Assembly: GCA_947629215.1 (NCBI GenBank)
Contig: CANRCU010000172.1
Location: 1-5,282, forward strand
Length of the DNA stretch: 5,282 nt
Reading direction: 5' to 3'
Origin: an uncultured Clostridia bacterium
Lineage (GTDB): Bacteria; Bacillota; Clostridia; Lachnospirales; CAG-274
The translations under genes and the position numbers were made by a program. The notes under the pieces were generated by a model that was not told the origin of the DNA, searched no databases, and worked only from the letters and a program-made list of their open reading frames with translations. Shown here one piece after another: positions 1 to 5,282 of the stretch (its first letter is position 1; every line of letters begins with the position of its first letter).

Positions 1-1245
1 AAGATACCCTTCGACACCATATAGCACTTTTACATGTTCGCCGTCGACATTTGCAATTTCGGCAGCGGCAGACTTTGCCTCGGGATATGCCTGAACAACA
101 CCGTGGTCTGTGACCGCAATGGCTCTATGACCCCAATATGACGCACGTTTGATATAATCTTTTATATTGGTAACTGCGTCCATCATACTCATTTGTGTAT
201 GCAGATGCAATTCGACACGTTTTTTTTCGGCACAGTCGGGACGCACAGCAGGTGCATCCGCTTTATTTATGTGCGTAAGCATTATAACAGGCTCGTTATC
301 ATACTCATCCATCTTGTATCTGCCCTGCACCGTCACATATTTTGTATCCTTGCCCTCTAAAAAGTCACAAAATTTTTCCGCATACTCATTCGGATCGGAA
401 AAGAACTTGCAGGCAACCGAATAAGTTTTATCCGTAACGGCAAACTTGACTATAAGACCGCCTTTTCGTGTTTCCCTTGTTTCAACATAAATAACCGAAC
501 CGGATACAGCACAGTCCGTTTCAAAATCACGCAAATTTATGATTTTTGTGATCGGCAGTCCAATAGATTCAACAGAAACTCCTCTTTTTGAGCGTTTTCG
601 GTAAAGATTTGCATTATTTTCTTTAACAACGGTATCCTGCTGTCTTTTAACATTCGAAACCGTTTCAGCTTTAATATCATTACTTTGTTCGGACATTTCG
701 GCTATTTCATCAACCGAATATTCCATTGTCAGCCTGTTATCGGGCAGGGACATTCCGCCGTTGACAAACTCGACCCTCATATCAAGCCCTAATCTTGACG
801 CGAACATTTCGCTTATATATTTGTCTATCCTCATTCTTGACAACAGAGCCGACCCGTTATTTTTTATCTTTAATATATATTTATTGCCGTCAATATGCCC
901 TTCGCTTTCCGTAAGCGCCAAATGAGCATATGTCGATTTATTTTTTATGCTTTTTAAAAGATTGCTCCAATAAATATCTATCTTTTCTTCGGCAGAGCTG
1001 CCGTCCATATCATATCTGACATTCAGATCGACTCTGCTGACAAATTCAAAATTTTCTTTAAGGTCTTCTTTAAAATGCCCAAGACAGTCTTCGTCTATGA
1101 TTTTTTGTGATGCTATGCCCACCGAAAGAGTGTTGGTCTGTTTTAAGAAAATTATACTTTCTATGTATGCATTTTTAAGATTTGTTCTTACATCGGATGA
1201 CAGCTTTATTCCGCCAAACACCTGATCAAAAGCCTTTAATTCCAC
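1..1245 (-). CDS. polC: DNA polymerase III alpha subunit, PolC type (N-terminal 415 codons, 3' part outside window)
   Basis: PolC is the replicative DNA polymerase of low-GC Gram-positive bacteria, with built-in 3'-5' exonuclease activity. I translated the minus strand from 1245 to 1 and found 415 uninterrupted codons. Residues 1 to about 215 form the variable N-terminal domain, ending in a charged linker. Residues about 236-330 match the OB-fold domain (VQGRY at 306-310). From residue 344 the PHP domain begins, with its H347-x-H349 metal motif, MDAVTN at 355-360, the WGH-RAIAVTDHG stretch (D380, H381) and YGVEGYL at the edge. The family is about 1,440 residues long, so the exonuclease, palm, fingers and thumb lie beyond position 1. 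The start is GTG at 1245-1243: an in-frame TAG lies two codons upstream, and GGGAGGAAGG precedes it. The gene follows ispG after 41 bases, with no terminator between. No frameshift was seen. The identification is firm; the domain borders are approximate. Confidence 0.97.
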   Translation of the reverse strand, partial: MELKAFDQVFGGIKLSSDVRTNLKNAYIESIIFLKQTNTLSVGIASQKIIDEDCLGHFKEDLKENFEFVSRVDLNVRYDMDGSSAEEKIDIYWSNLLKSIKNKSTYAHLALTESEGHIDGNKYILKIKNNGSALLSRMRIDKYISEMFASRLGLDMRVEFVNGGMSLPDNRLTMEYSVDEIAEMSEQSNDIKAETVSNVKRQQDTVVKENNANLYRKRSKRGVSVESIGLPITKIINLRDFETDCAVSGSVIYVETRETRKGGLIVKFAVTDKTYSVACKFFSDPNEYAEKFCDFLEGKDTKYVTVQGRYKMDEYDNEPVIMLTHINKADAPAVRPDCAEKKRVELHLHTQMSMMDAVTNIKDYIKRASYWGHRAIAVTDHGVVQAYPEAKSAAAEIANVDGEHVKVLYGVEGYL

Positions 1246-1252
1246 AATCTAT

Positions 1253-1262
1253 CCTTCCTCCC
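1253..1262 (-). promoter_or_regulatory. Ribosome binding site of polC
   Basis: The minus strand reads GGGAGGAAGG, then seven bases, then the GTG start of polC. The purine-rich block holds two overlapping Shine-Dalgarno matches (GGAGG and GGAAGG). Together with the in-frame TAG at 1251-1249 it fixes GTG as the start, because no ATG lies between that stop and the conserved coding sequence. Confidence 0.8.
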
Positions 1263-1286
1263 GATGATGTTTGGGCAGAAAAACAT

Positions 1287-2345
1287 TCAAAGCTTGTCTA
1301 TTTCTGCCATAAGCGCATCAAGCAATTCCTCTTCGGGGTATTTTTTCAATATTTTGCCCTTTTTAAAAATAAGACCGTAACCCTTGCCGCCCGCAACGCC
1401 TATATCCGCTTCGCGTGCTTCGCCCGGACCGTTGACTGCGCAGCCCATTACGGCAACCTTTATATCTTTATCAATGTTTCTGCACCGTTCTTCGACCTTA
1501 GTGGCAAGGCCTATCAAATCTATTTCCGTTCTGCCGCAAGTCGGGCATGAAACAAAATTTATACCGAACCGTCTTAATTCAAGGCTTTTAAGTATTTCTT
1601 TGGCTACCCTTACTTCTTCGACCGGATCGCCCGTAAGCGAAACACGTATCGTATCGCCTATACCCATCGAAAGTATACTGCCTATACCGACAGCCGATTT
1701 TATCGAACCCGTCTGTACCGTACCGCTTTCGGTTATGCCAAGATGCAGCGGGTAATCGACCTTTTTGCTCAAAACGGAATATGCCTGCTGTGTAAACGGC
1801 ACGCTTGATGCTTTTATAGAGATAACAATATCATGAAAATCAAATTTTTCCAATATCTCTACGTGTTTCAAAGCGCTGTCTGCAAGCCCTTCGGGCGTAA
1901 CACCGCCGTATTTTTCCAAAAACTCATTTTCAAGTGAACCCGAATTGACCCCTATGCGTATAGGTATGCCCTTTTCGGCGGCAGCATAGACGACCGCTTT
2001 GACACGCTCTTCACTGCCGATATTGCCCGGATTTATTCTCATTTTGTCAACGCCGTTTTCTATTGATTTTAGGGCAAGGCGATAATCAAAGTGTATATCC
2101 GCAACAAGAGGTATATCTATTGCGCTTTTTATATCCTTTATTGCATTTGCAGCCGTCATATCCGGCACTGCAACACGTATTATCTCACATCCCGCTTCGG
2201 CAAGTTTGTTTATCTGTTCGACGGTCGCCTTGACATCGCGTGTGTCCGTGTTACACATAGATTGTATGGCAACAGGATTGTTACCGCCTATCCTGACACC
2301 ACCGATATTTACTTCTCTTGTTTTTCTTCTCTCTGTAAATCCCAT
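1287..2345 (-). CDS. ispG: 4-hydroxy-3-methylbut-2-en-1-yl diphosphate synthase (IspG/GcpE)
   Basis: IspG converts 2-C-methyl-D-erythritol 2,4-cyclodiphosphate to HMBPP, the penultimate step of the MEP isoprenoid pathway, in the cytosol, using a 4Fe-4S cluster. The N-terminal TIM-barrel part shows IGGNNPVAIQSM, RVAVPD, ADIHFDYRLAL, KMRINPGNIG, RIGVNSGSLE and HLGITESG. The C-terminal cluster domain shows CPTCGR (C267, C270), then MGCAVNGPGEA (C302, E309). These are the three cysteines and one glutamate expected as cluster ligands, so the enzyme should be active. I place the start at ATG 2345-2343, giving 352 residues. An ATG nine bases upstream (2354-2352) directly abuts the AAGGAG ribosome binding site and is too close to use. 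The length suits the short bacterial form. The gene follows rseP by 13 bases and precedes polC by 41. One detail: the usual QSMTNTDT stretch here reads QSMCNTDT. Confidence 0.98.
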   Translation of the reverse strand: MGFTERRKTREVNIGGVRIGGNNPVAIQSMCNTDTRDVKATVEQINKLAEAGCEIIRVAVPDMTAANAIKDIKSAIDIPLVADIHFDYRLALKSIENGVDKMRINPGNIGSEERVKAVVYAAAEKGIPIRIGVNSGSLENEFLEKYGGVTPEGLADSALKHVEILEKFDFHDIVISIKASSVPFTQQAYSVLSKKVDYPLHLGITESGTVQTGSIKSAVGIGSILSMGIGDTIRVSLTGDPVEEVRVAKEILKSLELRRFGINFVSCPTCGRTEIDLIGLATKVEERCRNIDKDIKVAVMGCAVNGPGEAREADIGVAGGKGYGLIFKKGKILKKYPEEELLDALMAEIDKL

Positions 2346-2354
2346 TTGGATCAT

Positions 2355-2361
2355 CTCCTTA
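2355..2361 (-). promoter_or_regulatory. Ribosome binding site of ispG, overlapping the rseP stop codon
   Basis: The minus strand reads TAAGGAG, in which TAA is the rseP stop and AAGGAG is a strong Shine-Dalgarno sequence. The bases that follow are ATGATCCAAATG. The second ATG sits nine bases from the site, a normal distance; the first sits at zero. The site therefore decides the ispG start, and ribosomes ending rseP finish on the site used to start ispG. Confidence 0.8.
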
Positions 2362-3438
2362 ATGAATGAGCTTCAAAATATCATGATATGCCACTACCAC
2401 AGCCAATGTCAGCAAAAGCGCAAACCCGGCTATGGTTATCATTCCCTCTTTTTCGGGCGACATTTTTTTTCGCCTTATTATTTCCACAAAATATATGAGC
2501 AGTTTTCCGCCGTCAAGCCCCGGTATCGGCAAAAGATTCATAATACCTAAGTTTGCGCTCAACAAAGCCGTTATACGCGCCATATTCAGCAGCACAACTA
2601 TATAGCCTATCTCCTTTGAACTGTTGTAAGACTCCCCTACAACGGTCGTTACTCCTATGGGACCCGAAAGCTCGCTTGTCGGTATTTCCCTTGCGATAAG
2701 TTTTGCAAAACCGACAAAAGTTTCTTTAACAATAAAAATACTGTTTATGGCTCCGTCGTATACGCTTTCAAAAAAAGTTGCTCGTTCCATATCATCGGGC
2801 AAGTCCTTATAAAGCCCTATATCAAGAAACGGCGCTTTGGAATCCATAAGTACGCCTATCATATATCTCTGTTCTTCTTTATTGTATTCGGCTTTGAGCG
2901 TTTTTACAAGCGTTTCACTGCCGCGTTTTATTTTTATCTCCAGTGGAGCATCGGCATTTTCATATATTTCGTAAGTCAGTTCGTTTGAGATATGCACTCT
3001 GTTTCCGTTCACGGCAATAATGCGGTCGCCTGCTTTTATCCCGGCAGCCTGTGCAGGCTGTCCGTCGATCACATCGACCACGTCGCACTTGTTTATCTGT
3101 ATTGACATGGAAATGCATATCATAACGACTACGGCAAGCACAAAATTCATAAACGGACCTGCAACACAAATTGCAATACGTTTCCACACGCTTATATCGT
3201 TGAAACCGACTATCCCCGTTTCTTCGTCGGAGGAATCCGCCATACGACAAAAGCCGCCCAAAGGCAGAATCCTGAGTGTATACAGCGTACCGTTTTTCTC
3301 GGTTTCAAGCAATTTCGGCCCCATACCGACGGAGAACTCCTCCACGTAGACTTTACACGCCTTAGCAACACACATATGTCCCCATTCGTGAATAACAACA
3401 ATAATACTGAAAATAATAAGAGTCAGTAATACAGACAA
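2359..3438 (-). CDS. rseP: Site-2 intramembrane zinc metalloprotease, RseP/RasP family
   Basis: This is a membrane-embedded zinc protease of the M50B family. Relatives cut anti-sigma factors (RseA in E. coli, RsiW in Bacillus) and leftover signal peptides within the membrane; the substrate here is unknown. Numbered from the TTG start, the first membrane helix (about 1-19) runs into HEWGH at 17-21, whose two histidines bind zinc and whose glutamate is catalytic. GMGPK follows at 38-41, PLGGF near 59-63 and AGPFMN at 93-98 within helix two. A single PDZ domain spans about 115-185 (AGIKAGDRIIAVNG). SGPIG at 258-262 leads to helix three and NLLPIPGLDGG, whose D309 is the third zinc ligand. A last helix lies near the C-terminus. 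At 359 residues it is of usual size for a one-PDZ Gram-positive member. The start could instead be GTG at 3447-3445, but that codon lies inside the only good ribosome binding site; TTG at 3438 has proper spacing. The gene follows dxr by 16 bases. Confidence 0.96.
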   Translation of the reverse strand: MSVLLTLIIFSIIVVIHEWGHMCVAKACKVYVEEFSVGMGPKLLETEKNGTLYTLRILPLGGFCRMADSSDEETGIVGFNDISVWKRIAICVAGPFMNFVLAVVVMICISMSIQINKCDVVDVIDGQPAQAAGIKAGDRIIAVNGNRVHISNELTYEIYENADAPLEIKIKRGSETLVKTLKAEYNKEEQRYMIGVLMDSKAPFLDIGLYKDLPDDMERATFFESVYDGAINSIFIVKETFVGFAKLIAREIPTSELSGPIGVTTVVGESYNSSKEIGYIVVLLNMARITALLSANLGIMNLLPIPGLDGGKLLIYFVEIIRRKKMSPEKEGMITIAGFALLLTLAVVVAYHDILKLIH

Positions 3439-3443
3439 AAAAG

Positions 3444-3450
3444 TCACCTC
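3444..3450 (-). promoter_or_regulatory. Ribosome binding site of rseP
   Basis: The minus strand reads GAGGTGA, then CTTTT, then TTG. This is a good match to the anti-Shine-Dalgarno complement, set five bases before the TTG start. The alternative GTG start is the GTG inside this same motif, and no purine-rich site precedes it (the sequence upstream is AAAAATATAACTAT). This favours TTG as the true start. Confidence 0.65.
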
Positions 3451-3453
3451 ATA

Positions 3454-3480
3454 GTTATATTTTTTTTAGTCTATTGTCAA
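3454..3480 (-). promoter_or_regulatory. Possible internal promoter at the dxr-rseP junction (weak)
   Basis: Over the last codons of dxr the minus strand shows TTGACA (3480-3475), a perfect -35 match. Fifteen bases later comes TATAAC (3459-3454), a five-of-six -10 match. A 15-base spacer is shorter than the preferred 17, and transcription would start almost at the rseP ribosome binding site, leaving a very short leader. The TTGACA also arises from ordinary codons for Leu-Asp-Asn. It could give extra expression of rseP-ispG-polC, or it could be chance. Confidence 0.2.
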
Positions 3481-4630
3481 GACAATGATCAAACCTTACT
3501 TTTGCCGCCTGTTCCCTTGACCACTTATCGGCAGCCAGAACATCATCGACAGTATAATCATACTTAACAGTATATGCATCCATTACGTTTTCTATTATCT
3601 TAGGTATATCCGTAAATTTTATTTCACCGCTAAGAAATCTGCTCACCGCTACCTCGTTTGCGCCGTTCATTACACAGGGCATAGTTCCGCCCGTCTTTAT
3701 GGCTCTGTACGCAAGCGACAAACACGGGAATTTGTCTGTCTGCGGCTTTTCAAATGTAAGTGAATTATGTTTGAAAAGATCAAGTTTCGGGAAACTGTTC
3801 TTTACCCTTTTCGGATAAGTCAAAGCATATTGTATAGGTACTTTCATATCAGGTTCGCCAAGCTGCGCTATAACTGCGCCATCCTCATATTCGACCATTG
3901 AATGTATAATACTCTGTGGGTGTACCACTACTTGTATCTGCTCCAAATCAACACCGAAAAGCCACTTTGCCTCAATGACCTCAAGACCTTTGTTCATAAG
4001 AGTTGCCGAATCTATGGTTATTTTTTTGCCCATTGACCAATTCGGGTGCGCAAGCGCATCTTCAAGTTTTATATCGGAAAGGTCTTCTCTGTTGCGGAAC
4101 GGTCCGCCCGAGGCGGTAAGTATTATTTTTTCTATCCTATTCATATCATTCCCCTGCAGCGATTGAAAAATTGCCGAATGTTCGCTGTCCACGGGATACA
4201 TATTCACGCCGTTTTCTTTTATAAGTTTCATAACCAGCTCGCCACAGGTAACAAGAGTTTCTTTGTTTGCAAGAGCGATGTCTTTCCCTGCTTTTATAGC
4301 GGATATTGTCGGTACAAGCCCTATATTGCCAACGACCGAATTTACGACCGTATCGCTTTTTTCATATGTCGCTGCGGCAATAAGGCCGTCCATGCCCGTC
4401 AGCACGGGTATATCCAGATCGGATATGTTTTTTTTCAGTGTTTCGGCACATTTTGCATCCATAACACAGACTAATTCGGGTGAAAACTTCCTTATCTGTT
4501 TTTCAAAAAGTTCTATCGAAGTATTTGTTGTCATAGCGGTAACACTGATACCGCCTATCTCACGCACAACATCAAGTGTCTGCGTTCCTATGGAACCTGT
4601 CGAACCAAGTATAGTAATATTTTTTGCCAT
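3455..4630 (-). CDS. dxr: 1-deoxy-D-xylulose 5-phosphate reductoisomerase (Dxr/IspC)
   Basis: Dxr rearranges and reduces DXP to 2-C-methyl-D-erythritol 4-phosphate with NADPH and a divalent metal. This is the first committed step of the MEP pathway and the target of fosmidomycin. The 391-residue protein is full length. The NADPH-binding motif GSTGSIG is at 9-15, ANKETLV at 121-127, and PVDSEH at 146-151 supplies metal ligands D148 and E150. HPNWSMGKK at 195-203, the ATLMNKGLE stretch (E217, third ligand) and VHPQSIIHSMVE at 236-247 form the active site and its flexible loop; MNGANEVAV lies near 321-329. No key residue is missing. The ATG start at 4630-4628 is six bases from GGGGAG and gives the Rossmann motif its normal N-terminal position. 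The gene lies 30 bases after cdsA and ends 16 bases before the preferred rseP start. Together with ispG it places two MEP enzymes in one likely operon. Confidence 0.98.
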   Translation of the reverse strand: MAKNITILGSTGSIGTQTLDVVREIGGISVTAMTTNTSIELFEKQIRKFSPELVCVMDAKCAETLKKNISDLDIPVLTGMDGLIAAATYEKSDTVVNSVVGNIGLVPTISAIKAGKDIALANKETLVTCGELVMKLIKENGVNMYPVDSEHSAIFQSLQGNDMNRIEKIILTASGGPFRNREDLSDIKLEDALAHPNWSMGKKITIDSATLMNKGLEVIEAKWLFGVDLEQIQVVVHPQSIIHSMVEYEDGAVIAQLGEPDMKVPIQYALTYPKRVKNSFPKLDLFKHNSLTFEKPQTDKFPCLSLAYRAIKTGGTMPCVMNGANEVAVSRFLSGEIKFTDIPKIIENVMDAYTVKYDYTVDDVLAADKWSREQAAKVRFDHCLDNRLKKI

Positions 4631-4636
4631 TTTCTT

Positions 4637-4642
4637 CTCCCC
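4637..4642 (-). promoter_or_regulatory. Ribosome binding site of dxr
   Basis: The minus strand reads GGGGAG, then AGAAA-type bases (six in all), then the ATG of dxr. It lies inside the 30-base cdsA-dxr gap, which shows no hairpin or T-run typical of a terminator, so dxr is probably read from the same transcript as cdsA. Confidence 0.75.
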
Positions 4643-4660
4643 GATCTCAAGTCCGATACA

Positions 4661-5282
4661 TTAATCCAAAATCGCTATCAACTTTATGAGCATATATATA
4701 GTCGGCGCCGTGACGAGCACACTGTCAAAGCGATCAAGTATGCCCCCGTGGCCCGGCATTATTTTACCGTAGTCCTTAATGTTCATCTGCCTTTTTATTG
4801 CCGATGCAGCTAAGTCGCCTATCTGCGACAGCACTGCGGCGGCACTGCCTATAATAAAGAACATCACCGTCGGCATTATGCGTGAATTTCCGCTTTTTAG
4901 AAAGCCCGCCCTTAAACATATCACACCGTATACTACGGTCAGCAAGCCCGCGCCTATAACACCTCCGACAGCGCCTTCCACGGTTTTTTTTGGGCTTAAC
5001 ACGGGTGTCAGCTTATGTCTGCCAAGATTTACACCCACAAAATACGCAAATGTATCGCTGCCCCACGCACATATCAACGGCAGCCATACAAGCGCCCTGC
5101 TTATACCGTGCAGCTTTACAAGATAAAACATCAGCACACCGACATAAAAAAAACCAAATACCGTTACGGAAACATCGTGTATATCCGTTGTACCATGCAT
5201 TGCAACAAGTACCGCAAGCAAAAGCATTATACATATACTAATTGCATATTCGTTATAAATGCCGCCTTTGTACTGCCCAAGC
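4661..5282 (-). CDS. cdsA: Phosphatidate cytidylyltransferase (CDP-diglyceride synthase), 5' end outside window
   Basis: CdsA joins CTP and phosphatidic acid to give CDP-diacylglycerol, the precursor of the main membrane phospholipids, in the cytoplasmic membrane. The frame is open from the window edge to TAA at 4663-4661, giving 206 visible residues. Family members are about 260-270 residues, so roughly 60 N-terminal residues are missing. An ATG at 5227 is internal: the 18 codons upstream of it are open and continue a hydrophobic protein. About six hydrophobic segments are visible. Conserved stretches are AWGSDTFAYFVG (D76 of the visible part), GRHKL, LSPKKTVEG at 95-103, and the complete CdsA signature at 160-186: S-x-x-K-R, then K-D-x-G, then PGHGGILDRFD with its catalytic acidic residues. 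The position before dxr matches the common uppS-cdsA-dxr order; uppS would be expected just outside the window. Confidence 0.97.
   Translation of the reverse strand, partial: LGQYKGGIYNEYAISICIMLLLAVLVAMHGTTDIHDVSVTVFGFFYVGVLMFYLVKLHGISRALVWLPLICAWGSDTFAYFVGVNLGRHKLTPVLSPKKTVEGAVGGVIGAGLLTVVYGVICLRAGFLKSGNSRIMPTVMFFIIGSAAAVLSQIGDLAASAIKRQMNIKDYGKIMPGHGGILDRFDSVLVTAPTIYMLIKLIAILD

Noticed and set aside
167..424. Plus-strand open frame of about 85 codons opposite polC.
   Set aside because: It lies antisense to the conserved OB and PHP coding sequence, has no good ribosome binding site, and resembles no protein I know.
1267..1286. Inverted repeat ATGTTT / AAACAT with an eight-base loop in the ispG-polC gap, considered as a terminator.
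   Set aside because: The six-pair stem is AT-rich and weak, no T-run follows on the minus strand, and the polC ribosome binding site comes right after.
1182..2550. Several plus-strand open frames of 92-123 codons opposite ispG and its flanks.
   Set aside because: They mirror a highly conserved gene on the other strand and overlap one another; their composition is that of antisense shadow frames.
2960..3401. Minus-strand open frames of 63 and 96 codons inside rseP, and a plus-strand frame of 109 codons opposite it.
   Set aside because: They lie in other frames of a clear M50 protease gene and show arginine- and cysteine-rich shadow composition.
4631..4660. Short direct repeat ATCGG in the cdsA-dxr gap, considered as a regulatory site.
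   Set aside because: Two five-base copies are too short to stand out from chance, and one overlaps the dxr ribosome binding site.
3975..4664. Plus-strand open frames of 63-142 codons opposite dxr.
   Set aside because: dxr is fully accounted for on the minus strand by conserved motifs; these frames overlap each other and show no domain.
220..5153. Six runs of eight A or T (220-227, 2463-2470, 3460-3467, 4428-4435, 4984-4991, 5146-5153), considered as frameshift or phase-variation sites; the one in dxr contains the slippery heptamer AAAAAAC in the zero frame.
   Set aside because: Most encode ordinary Lys-Lys or Phe-Phe pairs, all frames are intact, and I see no stimulating hairpin or alternative product. 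Such runs are expected in AT-rich clostridial DNA.
4779..5241. Plus-strand frames of 83 and 115 codons, and a 73-codon minus-strand frame, across cdsA.
   Set aside because: The cdsA frame carries the full family signature and covers the same bases; the others are shadows.

Overview
The window is a compact block of five protein genes, all on the minus strand. Read in transcription order, from the right edge to the left, they are cdsA (5' end cut off), dxr, rseP, ispG and polC (3' end cut off). All intergenic gaps are short (about 13 to 41 bases). No plus-strand gene, RNA gene, mobile element, CRISPR array, long repeat or convincing terminator was seen, and no gene-free stretch reaches 300 bases.

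The organism is most likely a member of the Clostridia (Bacillota). PolC-type DNA polymerase III is typical of low-GC Gram-positive bacteria and their relatives. The order cdsA-dxr-rseP-ispG-polC is the usual clostridial form of this conserved cluster; in Bacillus the slot before polC is held by proS. The DNA is moderately AT-rich, with many ATA and TAT codons and several A8/T8 runs. I cannot name a genus.

Right part (4661-5282): the C-terminal three quarters or so of CdsA, which makes CDP-diacylglycerol for phospholipids. Middle right (3455-4630): complete Dxr, the first committed enzyme of the MEP isoprenoid pathway. Middle (2359-3438): complete RseP/RasP-type intramembrane site-2 protease, probably starting at a TTG codon. 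Middle left (1287-2345): complete IspG, the Fe-S enzyme of the penultimate MEP step. Left (1-1245): the first 415 codons of PolC, starting at GTG and covering the N-terminal domain, the OB fold and the start of the PHP domain.

The genes look like one transcription unit that combines membrane-lipid synthesis, isoprenoid precursor supply (including the undecaprenyl carrier for the cell wall), membrane proteolysis and chromosome replication. The tight spacing, and the rseP stop codon overlapping the ispG ribosome binding site, point to coupled translation. I found no undescribed system. The points worth checking are two start-codon choices, the stop/ribosome-binding-site overlap, and a small perfect dyad with a promoter-like sequence at the dxr-rseP junction.
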